Shown: positions 20,740 through 32,879 of the stretch, in pieces
How the letters are laid out: every line of letters begins with the position of its first letter
Numbering within the stretch: position 1 is the first letter of the stretch
The notes under the pieces: model-generated
The model's input: the letters and a program-made list of their open reading frames with translations, nothing else
Databases searched by the model: none
What the model was told of the DNA's origin: nothing
NCBI GenBank assembly: GCA_963971305.1
Contig: CAXARO010000904.1
Span: 1-64,000, forward strand
Source: Arcuatula senhousia
Taxonomy: Eukaryota > Mollusca > Bivalvia > Mytilida > Mytilidae
Reading direction: 5' to 3'
Length of the DNA stretch: 64,000 nucleotides
Position numbers and translations under genes: made by a program

Positions 20740-21396
20740 ACTGCATTTATAATGACATATTGATCATACACTATGATCATACTGCTGTGTGCACACTGTC
20801 TGATTATGTTTAATCAATACTTGCCAATACTTGTTTTCATCTTTATGATTTTATTATGATTTATATAAAGATAACTAGTCCCATATGAGAATGTTACAAT
20901 GTGTTACTTACCTGATTATGTTTTAAATTAAGTATCAGTTTATCTTTTTTCGTCTTGGAACTCTCATCCTTTCGAAAATTCCTGGATCCACCCATGTACG
21001 AGTTTAAAATATGCAAGTAACTAAAATTATGTTAATGTACGACTTCACCTTATAACCTAAATACACATATATATCCTATCGTTTTAAACAGTAATAGTAC
21101 ACCGGCCGCAACACTTTCCACGTCAATACTACGGATATTAATACATGTAATATGTGGGCGTAGCTTGTATTGGTTTTATGCAATATATACAGATATATAG
21201 AAAAAATTGTGAATACAATTAAAGAGACTTTCAAAAATAAACTCACTGCCCAGTAAAAAGAGCAAATGCACAGAGGTATTTTTTCGGGTTTTTTCCAGTT
21301 CACCCAATAATAGACAAATATCAACAACGCCTTGTCATTCAACTTCGATACTTGAAAAAATCCATATGGACATCTATTCAAGATGTTAAGGGTCTG
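20740..21396. other. Intergenic, nothing recognised
   Basis: AT-rich DNA upstream of the TRIM-like gene. It may hold that gene's promoter and 5'-UTR exon, but no element can be assigned. Confidence 0.4.
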
Positions 21397-21655
21397 TTAA
21401 GGGGACGACCATTTTATTCTGAGGGGGGGGGGCTGGCAGTTTCGGTCGAGACAGATTATTTATTTTCAAAATTTTGCAGGTCAGAATATTTATTTTCTGC
21501 ATACAATAGCTAATTAATTGAGCAAGGATCTTGGGACGGATTATTTATTTTCTTGCAAACAGAGGCCAGATTATTTATTTCCAACTTTTTTCCAGGCCAG
21601 AATATTTATTTACAAAACTGCCAGGCCCCCTCAAAATAAAATGGTCACCCCTTAA
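21397..21655. mobile_element. MITE with TTAA ends (piggyBac-like target)
   Basis: A 259-bp element bounded by TTAA on both sides. The left end reads TTAAGGGGACGACCATTTTA, and the right end reverse-complements to TTAAGGGGTGACCATTTTAT, both followed by a run of G. TIRs are about 30 bp. Inside are several copies of the line cagattatttattttc. A TTAA target-site duplication suggests mobilisation by a piggyBac-type transposase. Confidence 0.7.
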
Positions 21656-22802
21656 CCGTTTAGCATGTGTATTGTTATGGTGCAGTAAACAAAAAAAAAT
21701 AAAGTAAACAAAGGGATAAAAAGCCAAAACATGTATTTAAACTGTACAAAAGGAGAGTAATCTAGGTGATAATTGTCCCTGATTGCTGTCCCTGGGATGA
21801 TGGCTTTAAATCGTCCAGGGTCAGTAACAGTATGATAGTGTAAGGCAGGATGTTCCAAAATATATTTGTACATGGAAAGAAGGAGTGTTGGTAGATATTG
21901 ATTCTGTAGTGATACGGGAGAAATTTAAGAGTGGAACTCTTGCGAAGACTGGTACTTCGTGTGGTGGCCAGCACTTGGAGATAGGTTGTAGATAGTGAGT
22001 GACCTTGAACATAAATATGACATCAGACTGGATTCTAGATAGCCAGTCTAGGTCTTTTATCATTAATGTTAAGTTCTCTTGATAAATCCAAATGTACTTA
22101 ATACCGTCTTTGGTGTCATTTGGCCTCCACGTGCAAGGTATAATTTCACTATTGGTGTTATTAAGTCTACTAAAATACGTTTATAGGGAAAAATGATTCG
22201 GGGTAAATCATGCTTTATTTAAGGTACAACTTTAACAGAAGGAAAATGAATATAGAAAACAACAAAAGAAATCTTTAACAAAAAATATGAAAAAGAGAAA
22301 ATGATCGGCGAATTTACACGCTACAGTTTTTAACTTATTCTTTTTTCTATGCGTAGTTTAAGCTGTGATATGAAAGTATCAACCAGGTGAACATTCTAAA
22401 GATTAAAAAAAGCAAGTCAATAAAGGTAATAAAAAAATTACTGAACTTGGAGGATCAATCTCAATGTCTAAAAGGAAGGACGAAAAAACGGAAGACACAC
22501 CGGAATATTTATAGGTCGTAATGGTCATGACTTGGTACAGGCATTTGAAATGAAATGGTGGGTTAAACCAGGTTTTTTGGCGCGCCAAACTCCCCTCTTC
22601 CATAACGATGTTAGGGACCAGTAGTAACACACAACGCAACATAATAGGGATAATCAGATGATAATCTCAGTACAACAATCAACCTTATTTGAATTTTTCC
22701 GCCAATGGCTGATAACGAAGGAAGAATTTTTCAGTGACTGTATGAGACGTATTTTCTTGTAACCTTGGTCTAACAGTCGGTCACGGGGACAGTGGTGTCG
22801 TA
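21656..22802. other. Intergenic, possible unclassified repeat
   Basis: Two overlapping minus-strand open frames (about 21652-22063) contain no recognised motif, and I cannot support them as genes. The rest is AT-rich. Confidence 0.3.
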
Positions 22803-23930
22803 TTAAAAAAAACAAAAAATTAGTACATTTTGTACAAGCCCTTGCATATTGAATTTATTGTGAAATATAAACACCGTAAGCAGGCGAGGTAGGTATGTTG
22901 CTTTGAAGGTTAGGGAATTAATAATTTGAAAATTAAAGTCGCTTTTATCGTAAATTTTTGTACTGAGATGACCATCCTTGTCAAATTCGAGATGCAAATA
23001 AAAAAATGATTTGAAGCAACTGGACTCGGAAATCAATGGAATCCATCTACCAAAGAAGCGTTTTCACAGAGAGGGCATCGTCGATAAATCTGAAAGCGAG
23101 ATTACAGGACCTTGCCTCTTTCATCTTCTTGTTCTTTACGAGTTCTTGAAGAAATTCAGTATTAAAAGATGATTTTTAGAAAATCGTCCAGGAGTACAAG
23201 TTGTGGCCATTGGAGTGCAAATTTATTGTTGAAAATTTTCTCCAAATGTGACAAATATTTGTCAATAAGGAAATCAAGCATGCTGCAAACTTGGTCCAAT
23301 GTGAAACAGATTTTATCTTTATAAGATCTTTTGGAAAAATATGTAGAATTGTTACATTAACAACAAAGTTCCAAGAATTTGAAGAAAAAACTTTTCGACA
23401 AGTTTTTTTTCAGACGAAACTTATCTTTTCGTGTCACAATGTGGTGTACAAAGTTGAAAAATCGAAAGTTTTTAAAGAGTGAACCTCGGAAAATGACCGG
23501 GTTTTAAAATTATCTAATAAATCTTTTGAGTTCTTTAAAATCCACATGTGATTGATTCCACTAGTACTACGACTATAAATAGTGTCAAAGTATACTTGTT
23601 GTCCTTCTTTGACAGCAGACAAAATCTTGGTAAGTTGAATGGACAGCTCTGTTGTAGAACATGATGAAGATCAAGCTGTACGGATTTTTGTGAAGTTTAG
23701 GTATCCAATACAAATATGGCTACTTTCAAATGAATATTTAAAGAGGACATAAATGAGTTATGGTTGATCTCATCTTTGTCAAATGAAGTCCGAGTGTATG
23801 TAGTACTAGCAGAATTACCATTAATGCTAGCTCTTTGATAAGACGATCAATGTGTTTCACATACGAAAACTATATTGTTGGAAGCCTTGTCTGCTGGTGT
23901 GAATTACACGCAAACAGACGCACCTTCATT
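22803..23930 (-). mobile_element. Penelope-like retroelement fragment (decayed RT)
   Basis: Minus-strand pieces in order are LKTFDFSTLYTTL (from 23434-23622, RT N-terminal palm motif), FRFIDDALSVKTLLW (23050-23095, active site FIDD) and FYLHLEFDKDGHLSTKIYDK (22803-23036). The pieces are broken by several frameshifts and stops. The order and spacing match the fragment at 7.1-7.9 kb and supply the more N-terminal part missing there. Confidence 0.65.
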
Positions 23931-24137
23931 TGGGTTGGTCAAGAAAAACTAATATAAGGACTGAGGGTCATTCTCAAGACAATGAAAATGTTGTTTTAAA
24001 CAATGATAAAATCTATCAAAGATAATCAGAATATTAAAGACAGAAAAATAGATATATACTGAACATTAAACACCGCATAATTTGATTTTTTGTTTTCTAT
24101 ATTGTTAATGAAATTAATGTCATTAAAAGTAAACAGT

Positions 24138-24800
24138 TATTACTCTATTTTATTGACACCCGTGCGGGTTCCGGGTGGCGAATAGGCCCGCAGCAGTGCT
24201 AAGCTTGTCGGTTAAAGTCCACTTAAGAGCTCTTATAAACCTGGCATCGGGTCAGGCTGCTTTGCCCACAAGGGACTGGGATGTGTGCACCAGATGGTTG
24301 AATGGGGCAGCCCTGACATCGAGAGATGCGGGGTCGTCAGGCAATAATGCGGAAAACCTGACTGCAAACCATAGTGGTGCACCGTGTTGGGAAAAATGTC
24401 ACGTTCCTCGCACGTTAAAGAACCCTGCTGCAGGTCTCGGTAAGAGTAGGACCCGTAGGATCCCCATGCAGAAGGCTAAATTTTCCCTCCCTATCAATCA
24501 CTCCTTTTTCCAGTGGCAGTTAAAACTCCTACCCGATTGGCCTTGTGTCCCCATTTCCTCCACTTCATCATTATTTCATGTTCATTGTATCACCACTTTC
24601 ATGTTCATCTCCCAGATATAGCCGAAATCGTGCTGCTTGGGAGTAAAGCAATAGCTAACTAACTAACTAACTAACTAACTATTTTATTGAACGGGCTGGT
24701 CACGGGTCAATTATTTCGGGGTTTCACCTTTAAACCTTAATTACCTAAATGACAGAGAAATTTAAGCTCCGCCCAACCTTGTGAATAAAATAGAGTAATA
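24138..24800. mobile_element. Tc1/mariner-like MITE interrupted by a SINE-like insertion
   Basis: TA-flanked TIRs TTACTCTATTTTATT (left) and AATAAAATAGAGTAA (right). The internal line GGTCACGGGTCAATTATTTC is shared with the intact 125-bp copy at 34746-34870. Removing the insertion at 24157-24680 leaves a MITE of similar size. A TA duplication points to a Tc1/mariner-type transposase. Confidence 0.8.
24157..24680 (+). mobile_element. SINE-like element with (AACT)n tail
   Basis: Flanked by a 10-bp duplication ATTTTATTGA (24147-24156 and 24681-24690), with a tail of AACT repeats at 24655-24680. This is the layout of a retroposed non-autonomous element. The body is about 520 bp and GC-richer than its surroundings. 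A 148-codon open frame crosses it (24175-24621), but its residues show no domain and I regard it as incidental. The head does not show a convincing tRNA A/B box, so the promoter type is open. Confidence 0.65.
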
Positions 24801-25833
24801 CCTGTATGTTAAAAAGATGACTTTACAGTATTTCTAAATTTCGATTGACTATCCGATGCGATTCGGTAACCACGATCGCAAAAAAAAATCTTTTTTACGA
24901 GCTATCTCTGTTATTGCTAAACAGATTACCAAAAAAAACTTTGGTTATGGATTGCCACACTTATCAGATAACAAACCCAATTGTAATTTTGATTTAAGGC
25001 AAGTGCAAAAAATGTGAGAGCACAATTGCGCTGTGAAACATTTTCTGTAAAACATAGAAACAAAAGGAGTATATACTTCCGGTAATAAAGCAATAACTTA
25101 GGTGTCAATTCCATTATTTTTGGAAAAGTCACGAAATGGCTACTACCTGATAACGACAACCGGAAAAGGTCGGCTTCAAAAAGTAACGCACATGTGCCTG
25201 GGCATGCACTTTTCGGGAATTGTAGAGCAGCCTTAAGGAACGTTTAGGCATTGTATTGAACCCAGCATCAGATGAGAAGAGAAATAATGAAGCCTTAACC
25301 ATGCGAACTTGATTGTAATAATGCACACTTGTATGCATAGGCTGTGTCGTATACAGGATTTTTATTTGGCGATGATGTCTAGAAGACTGCCAAAGATATA
25401 GAAGATAATAGAAAAATAGGTAATTGATTTGGTGCCACTTATAAAATATGGCACTAACGGCAGAATTTACTCGAGAGGTCCTGGATCGAGCTTAGGGACT
25501 TAGATATAGAGATTACAAACAAATCAAACAAATGAGGTAAGTAAAATGAAAGACACTTTAAAAAAAAACTCACGTCTGATGCAAAAGTTTTGGATTGACA
25601 TGTAGTTAATAATTGTCAGAAAATGAAAAAAAGAAAAAAGATTTTTATAATAATATACAAATCCATCAGTATTTAGAACACATCTGTTGAACAGGATATA
25701 AAAAAACTTTTAAATAAAAAAGTCTACACAGAAAATATTTTACTTAACTGATGAAACCTGTTGGAAGTTTAGGCTTTGTGAATATATAGGATACATAGGC
25801 ATTTAATATACATTTTTAAAAATATTAGCTTTT
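24801..25833. other. Intergenic, nothing recognised
   Basis: AT-rich sequence without coding or repeat structure that I can support. Confidence 0.4.
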
Positions 25834-25985
25834 AAAAGGTTGTTAGGGAATTGTGATGTTTACTAAAAGTCACACAAAGAAATAACACGTGTGGTTCAGT
25901 ACTTGCATGTAAACCACCAATGTAGCTCTTCTTTCATTTCTTAAGTTATTGGCTTGTAAGCATCATAATTTCCTAATAACCTTTT
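25834..25985. mobile_element. Short MITE-like inverted-repeat element (152 bp)
   Basis: The left arm starts AAAAGGTTGTTAGGGAATTG and the right arm reverse-complements to AAAAGGTTATTAGGAAATTA. Arms of about 30 bp flank some 90 bp of AT-rich core. It has no coding capacity, and I cannot fix a target-site duplication. Confidence 0.6.
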
Positions 25986-26744
25986 CAGACAAAAACCGAT
26001 GTATTTCTTCAATAGCCGATATCCTTTATGCTTTGAAAAAAAACTTTGTCTTTAGGAGATACAAACCTGAAAGTTTTAATTATTGAATCTTCATGAAAGT
26101 TTGTATGTTTGTTAGGATCCCTAAAAGTATATTATTATTAATAAGAAAAAAAAATCCATATGTACATGATTTTATCAAATTAACACTTAAAGTTTTGCGG
26201 AAAATCAGATTTCACTGCCTTTTTAATAAATATTCCATTACGGCCGTTTTCATTAAAAAAAATAAAGTAACAATTAGACTGTGTCAAAAATTTGTAAAAG
26301 GTCTTAATCTGACATGTTTTCAGATATTATGAAAAGAAAAAGGGGGTACATGGTAAAAAAAATAGCATGGGTTTGGGTGGATAAAGGAAGAGAAACCCGA
26401 ATTTTTTGTTGAAATCTCAAAACCTCAGGAGTTTATCTGTCAAATTAAAATTCTAATAGATAATTCAACTGTCGTCTCCTACATAAATAATATGGACGGT
26501 TCATTTTAACTTAAGCTATAACCAGAATGAGGGTACTATCGTCTTAAAATATTTTATTTATTGGGAAAAAAGTTAAATTGAAAGATTTTTCAAAAGAGGT
26601 GTTTATAATTTAAAGAACTTCGTTGCCATGTACGTGGGTCGTAGAGCATTGTAACCTTGTTGAGAAAATTATCACCAATCATACTTGAAACATTTAACAT
26701 TTAACAATGTTTAAGTTGTTGATTCTGATTGCATTGACTCATGC

Positions 26745-26965
26745 TACAAGAAGCAGAGGTACCAATGGGGTATCCGAATATCAAAAGTCCGAAAGGGCAG
26801 AGACAAAACCAGTAAACACCAACGGGAACGGGACAAAAACAGACAACATGTAAAACATGGAAACACAAAATAACTGAATATCAATCAGCAACGCGAACTC
26901 GAGTCGAAACAAGAGTGAACTCAGGTGCTCCGGAAGAGTAAGCAGTTCCTGCTTGCTATAGCAAC
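26745..26965 (-). mobile_element. Penelope-like element 3'-tail fragment
   Basis: Nearly identical to 7103-7318, sharing for instance gcagaggtaccaatggggta at the start and gaagagtaagcagttcctgc at the end. Only the last C-terminal coding and 3'-tail segment is present, consistent with 5' truncation at insertion. Confidence 0.7.
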
Positions 26966-28136
26966 CAAATAGCTTCATTTGTTATCTGTACATATTTCTA
27001 AGTGTTTTTATCTGTTATATTTAACCACATGCAGAAATTTCAAAAAGTACTTTTGCCCGTTGGTAAAAACATTTATGTCCAGATCTGGAATTGACACTAC
27101 TATTTTCTGGCTCATTTGGTGAGATTTGCTGCGTCTTGGAGTTAAAATGTTTAACCAAAACTTAAACCTGAGTACGGATGCCGGTTATTATCCAAGATGT
27201 ACCCACTGAATAAATATAATCACTCTAGATGTTGTGTTCCTTAGTTATTGACAAAACCAAATACCATTAAGTACAACGTACGAACGGACGCACCAAACGT
27301 TATAAAATAAAATATGTTGTTTTTGGGATACGACATCATATAATATCTGCTACGATTAGGCACCATAATTTTCATTTCCAAGTGGGACAGGTACTTTATC
27401 CTGACGAAGAATTTTTTTTCGAACAAACACAAAATTATTTTATTTCAAATTAACGCGATGAGGGTAAAATGTTTAAATGATTGCAATTAAAATGTACGAA
27501 TTGCAGTGTGAATCAACCATGCTGAACATTTTTTTCAGTATAAAAATAATAAATGAAATAAATGCCAGCCCTCCTTCTTGGTAATAAAGTGGTTGGCGAC
27601 TTTCTCGATTTTAACCTTAATATGCAAAACTTATATATCTGCTGCAGGCGTCCCTTTATATGAAATTTATAGGCCTTTTTTTTTAGCTCACTTGGACCGA
27701 AGGTAGTTGACTAGGACAAACAATAGCTTTGACAAGGATTCCTGGCTTAGGACATGCACATATAAAATGTGGCGGGGTTAAACTAGTTTTTTTGGGCCCA
27801 ACCTTCCCCCTATCGTTTATCTTGTACAAAGTACAAAAAATAACACACTTTAAAATCAAATCGATAAAAGTTCAATTCACCAAGAGAGAACCTGAGACAA
27901 GAGTACTATACGAGAACAGCGAAACGTAAAGGAACTCTCTTGAGAACACGCGCAGTTACTGACAGCTAGCTAAGAAGCATTTATCGACTGATGTAAAAAA
28001 AATCAAACATATCGATTCTAAATCCAACATAACAATTCAAACAACTAATGATTTAGTATTATATATTATCACACAAAACCGACATGTTTGATCGCTGTAA
28101 TGCTCGGAAACAATACATTAGTCAAAAAGTAAAAGA
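26966..28136. other. Intergenic, nothing firmly recognised
   Basis: AT-rich. A line starting agctcacttggaccgaagg at 27687 may be the head of a pearl-like repeat, but no end was found. Confidence 0.3.
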
Positions 28137-29830
28137 TTAACGTTTTAGAGTTACTATCAAATTATCAATATAATATTTAAATTTAAAGATTTTACTATAA
28201 CTTCCAACTTGTATCCTTTCTTTAATAAGTTTTTTAAGCCAAATTACCATGTCAAGAGGATTGTTTTTGAATTTATGTGCCTTATAAACTACATTTCCAT
28301 AGAATTCGGGATGTGATTTTCCCTTTACAATAAAAAAAAAACGACGTGTACAGTTAAATTTTTCAATAAGATACCCATATTTAGGAACGAATTTAGTAAA
28401 AGATTTGACTAATTTGTGGTATCGATAACCTTGTTCTAGCATTTTTTTGTGATGAAACGGTTTTTGTCATTAAAATCAGAAACACCACTACAAATTCGAG
28501 CATATCTGAACTGTGAAATGTACACTCCGTAAGATGGAGCTAGAGGTACATCACCTTCAAGAAAAGGAAAGTTTACAATTGAGACAGAAAAGTCATCACG
28601 TTTATCATAGTGTGAAATTTCCCATTGACAATGCTTAAATCTAAATCCCAAAAATGGACATCTATCTCCGGTCGAGTTAGATTTAAGGGTTAATTCTTTG
28701 GGATAGATATCAAGTTAGAGAAATTGGGGTTGTTATGAAGGATGCCGTCTAAGTACCTGTAAGTATTGTTAAAAATGTGAATAAGGTGGTGTTTGTTTGT
28801 GTCTTTTTGTAGTTTGGTCATAAATTGTGATTCATAACCATATATAAAAAAAAGATTTGCTATCAGTGGGCGCAATTGGTTCCCATGGGAATACCAATAA
28901 CTTGGCGATATATTTGTTTTCCAAAACGTATGTAAATATTATCTAAAAGAAAGTTAAGTGTAGAAATCATTTCTACGTCAGTCCTATCAACATAGCCTTT
29001 ATGGGTTTCGATACTGAAAAACGATTTACCCAATACTTTTGAAACTTTAGAACAGATGTAATCACTTTAGATTTATCAAAGCACTATTTAACTAAATATT
29101 CAAATTTCCTTTTAATTAGATTATGAAGAAGATTTGTATACGAAGTAAAAAAAAATCGTAGCTGTCAACTATCTGGAAAGTATTTTCAAATGCTCAAAGT
29201 TTGTCCAAAACATCAAGAGAATTTTTGACACTCCAAAAATGATTTACGCCACTATTTCCAAAAATGTTGTTACAGTATCGAATGATTAACGAATGATTGT
29301 TGTCAAAACAAGAGAGAGAACTTTAGAAATATTGGTTAGAAAACATTTACTAGAAGCAGAAATAAAACGGTATTTATATGTGTTTTTGTGTAATTAGGTA
29401 TCCAGTACATATTGGGTAATTTATTGTGTGTAGGGGCTGCTCGCAGTGCTGTTGTTGCTGTGATATGATCGTCAATAATACTTGCTTTCGAAAACTGAAC
29501 GGGGATGAAGGTGCATGAGCCTGTAATTTAATTATTTAAAACGTAAAGGTAGTACTTCTGTCATACCACAACAACATTGTTAGCTGCTTTATCCGCAGGA
29601 ACAAAAACATAACGCCTAGCGAACGTAGTTTTGACTTAATTCTGTTGATTCTGTGTTGGGTCGAATTTCTTCAAAGGAGATTTGAAAATGGATTATACGT
29701 AATTCAAGAATGGTCATAAAATTATTATTAAAACTGTCTAAAGATTTTGATTCTGTCCCTTCCCTTTTAATCCATGACTTACAGTAAGACTGAATAGCTG
29801 CATCAACATGATCAAAACATGAATTCATGA
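28137..29830 (-). mobile_element. Penelope-like retroelement, second lineage, decayed
   Basis: Minus-strand pieces in order are YVFVPADKAANNVVVV (about 29560-29610, N-terminal RT motif), TYRYLDGILHNNPNFSNLI (28690-28875, where the active-site YLDD is changed to YLDG), VNFPFLEGDVPLAPSYGVY (28436-28651) and MLEQGYRYHKLVKSFTKF (28137-28442). Many frameshifts. It differs from the YIDD lineage at 7.1 kb and resembles the copy at 32.9-33.5 kb. Confidence 0.65.
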
Positions 29831-29989
29831 ATAAGCCTTACAGTTGGCAAACTGTTAAAAAAATATAAAGCTTTTGATTGTCAAATGTTAAAATAATTGA
29901 ACTCTTAACTTTAATGCATTAAGTTAATTAATGTTGTCAGATGACGCCTTATTAAACTTACAGCCCTTTTATTGTAAAAAAAAAACATT

Positions 29990-30038
29990 GAAGTCAGGTG
30001 AGCAATTCGGGCTCCTGGGAGCCTCTTGTTACTTTTCA
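29990..30038 (-). repeat. Head fragment of a pearl-like repeat
   Basis: The line gggctcctgggagcctcttg is the reverse complement of the head seen at 58654-58685 (caagaggact agaggctcccaggagcc). It contains a small palindrome. Only the terminal piece is present, just after the end of the second TRIM-like gene. Confidence 0.45.
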
Positions 30039-30077
30039 ACCAACTTATTTATGAAATAACACGTTTTCAAAACACTT

Positions 30078-31748
30078 TTAATTATAAATAACTCCATAAA
30101 TCGAACCTAAAGGCACACCCTGACGTAGGCAGATTACTTTGTTTGATTCGCTGTAACAGAGAGGCCCGGGGTAGCTCAAGCCATCAGCATTTGTAAGTAA
30201 AATTTTAAAGTCGGTTCCATCACTGCTTATAATGATAAGATTATCGGAGCCTGCGCCAAGGATAAGAACATTCTGATTCACGTCAAGTGCAATGCCTCGT
30301 GGATGAAATAAAGATTCGTCCTTAAATTTCCACTGAACACTCCCGTCAACGTCACAACAAATAACCGATTGCTCTATGTAATTGCTGTAGTATACTTTAT
30401 TTTTGTGAGCTGCTATATACTCGACATACGTTGTCTCCACCGGTATTGTTTTAATAACGTTTCCAGTATCATTCAAGATAAGTATACCGACTTTTTCACC
30501 TATGACGTACAGTTTGCCGTCATCATACGACACTCCCCAGCAGCTAGTATCTAGTTGTATTCTCTTTTCCTCTTTCATTTGCTCTACATCTATAATCGCC
30601 AATGATTTGCTTTCTCCGAATGTTACAGCTACTTTTTGATTGCTAATGCAGGCTATGTCAAATGGTTTTTTGGACAATACCTCACGGTGAGCACAAAGAA
30701 GGTTCCCTTCTAAATCACATTCGTACATAATTGGAACTTTGCGCTCATAATTAACAATGAATACTCTACCATTCGGCAGAATAGCACATCCAGTGAAAGA
30801 GGTTGTTGTCAAATCAGATATTTTCTTAACATCGACAGACTGTATAGTTCTGATATGTTCGATTCGAGTTTGAGCATTTCCGAGTTGAACAACATTAATT
30901 GGCAACATTATAGGATTTTCATTCGTCGCCAGCTTACCGAGTTTTTCGAATTTTTGCGAGACGAAATTAAAATAATCTTGATCTATATCGACTTTTATGT
31001 GAAAGTCTGTTGCCTTAAGGTCCACTAATTCTTTGTTTTTATTTACAATCATTTTATTGATTTTTAGCATCCATACAAACATTTGTAGATCAGAAGCGTG
31101 CGCTTTCATTGAATGCATTTGTTCAAGAATTTGTTGGAATTCTTTTTCTTTGGCTCGAATGTCCCCAGTAAATGTTTCAATATTAGAATTGAAAAGAGTG
31201 AACGAGTCGTTTAAATCTCTTGATAACACTCTTTCGAATGCTTCCAGTTTATCATTCAGTACAGTTCGCAGTTCCCTTATTGCCGTTGTCGCCTCTGTTC
31301 GTTCACGCTCAAGTCTCAGCTTAGAGTATGCTCTATTATCTAAGCTGCTATTACACTGGCGAATAAACCCAGTTACATTTTCTTCCAAAATATCAAAAGA
31401 TACTGACCGTTTGGAATTTTTGGCTGCCTCCTTTATAGGAATTATATCCACGCAATTCTTATGAAAGTTAGGTACGCATGCACAACACACAGCTTCATAG
31501 TGTGTTTTGCAGAACAGTTCTAGTTTTTGTTCATGTATTTTACAGTCCAGATTGATTTCAAGATTTTCAATTTTCCGGTAATCCTCTAAAGATATAATGA
31601 AATGGTCCCTGGAAACTTTTACACGACTATGGGCCTTCTGACACTCTGTACAGAGACCCTCATGGCATTCTGTACACCATTTTACTGCAGCTGTAGTTCT
31701 TAATTCAAAATCGCAAGGACCACAAAATACTTGGGAGTTGTCAGTCAT
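30078..31748 (-). CDS. TRIM-like protein without RING, paralogue (556 aa)
   Basis: Intact single-exon paralogue of the gene at 18977-20692. The N-terminus again reads SQVFCGPCD with the same Cys/His spacing. B-box 2 is present (LDCKIHEQKLELFCKTHYEA and following Cys residues), then a coiled coil and a C-terminal propeller with LPNGRVFIVNYE and SCWGVSYDDGKLYVI. It is 15 residues shorter, mostly from a gap before the propeller. A putative splice acceptor attcag ends at 31769, at the same relative position as in the paralogue, so the two genes probably share a 5'-UTR intron and arose by duplication. Function not assigned. Confidence 0.9.
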   Translation of the reverse strand: MTDNSQVFCGPCDFELRTTAAVKWCTECHEGLCTECQKAHSRVKVSRDHFIISLEDYRKIENLEINLDCKIHEQKLELFCKTHYEAVCCACVPNFHKNCVDIIPIKEAAKNSKRSVSFDILEENVTGFIRQCNSSLDNRAYSKLRLERERTEATTAIRELRTVLNDKLEAFERVLSRDLNDSFTLFNSNIETFTGDIRAKEKEFQQILEQMHSMKAHASDLQMFVWMLKINKMIVNKNKELVDLKATDFHIKVDIDQDYFNFVSQKFEKLGKLATNENPIMLPINVVQLGNAQTRIEHIRTIQSVDVKKISDLTTTSFTGCAILPNGRVFIVNYERKVPIMYECDLEGNLLCAHREVLSKKPFDIACISNQKVAVTFGESKSLAIIDVEQMKEEKRIQLDTSCWGVSYDDGKLYVIGEKVGILILNDTGNVIKTIPVETTYVEYIAAHKNKVYYSNYIEQSVICCDVDGSVQWKFKDESLFHPRGIALDVNQNVLILGAGSDNLIIISSDGTDFKILLTNADGLSYPGPLCYSESNKVICLRQGVPLGSIYGVIYN

Positions 31749-31789
31749 CTTTTATGTCCACCATATACCTGAATAACATCACTAAACAT

Positions 31790-32870
31790 AATTTAATATT
31801 GCCATCCCATGTCTTTTGTCTGATCAAATTTATGTATACTTGTTCGATCTGAACAAATTGTCCATAACTTGACACTTAAAAATTAGAATTCGATCCACCA
31901 CAGATCTGGGAAAAGTATTAAATTGATTTTTGTTGCTCAGGTATCACATCTGGTGTGCTTATTGCACAACATCTACATCTATACCTGTAAAATCAATTAT
32001 TGACAATTTAAACCATTGAAAAGAAAAAAATATACTTGCAAGAAATAAGATGTATATGTGTTTGAAACACTTTTATAATAAAGGCATATCTGAATGAAAA
32101 CACCTTAAAAAGGGGTAGACGAATGGAAAAATCAAAACGAGATATGCTTGAGTACCATTTTTTAAAATCCAATTGAACTGAATATCAAATACAATGGCTC
32201 ACGGAATAACTTATCTAGAGATTCAAAACGTTTTTCCGTGGAATGTTTCAGCTGTCGTCCAAGTTAATGACAAAATGGTATTACAACATATATAGCAATA
32301 AAAAATTATTGTTTCTTATAAAATGGCCCACTTTGAGTGTATAATGTACATATAAGTGCTTTTCAGAAATTATTATGTAGTTAAACGTTTAATTTAAAAA
32401 AAATACCCAAAAATCAAAGTAACGCCGTCTAGAAAGATAAGTTGTGGATAACGCATATCAAAAAGGTAAAAAAACATAATTACTACTGGAAGGATTGGGG
32501 TTTTAACCAATTTCTAAATACATAAAGGTAAACTCTTCTTTTTCTTAAAGAATCGTCAACAGTCCGTGTTACTCATATTAAAGATATCATACAGTCAGTG
32601 TCCATTGTGGTGACTGCCAGAAAAAATAGGCCACCTATAGGTTGATCTGCAAGACGTAAGACAAAAGGTATAATACGGAAACACCCCCCACCCCTCAAAG
32701 AAAAAAAAAGAATTAAAAAAAGAAAAAAAAGAAGTAAAAGTGAACTGTATATAACACATTTAAATTATTCTGAACATGATTCATATTTCAAAGCTTAGAC
32801 TAAACACATTGTAATTCTTATGTGTGAAGTCATTGACTTTGTAAGGACGGAAAGAAATCTACAACCTTGT
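31790..32870. other. Intergenic, nothing recognised
   Basis: AT-rich DNA upstream of the TRIM-like paralogue. A low-complexity A-rich tract lies at 32698-32735. No coding segment. Confidence 0.4.
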
Positions 32871-32879
32871 TATAGTAGT

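Noticed and set aside
24175..24621. 148-codon open frame as a gene
   Set aside because: It falls entirely inside a retroposed SINE-like element bounded by its own duplication. Residues show no domain.
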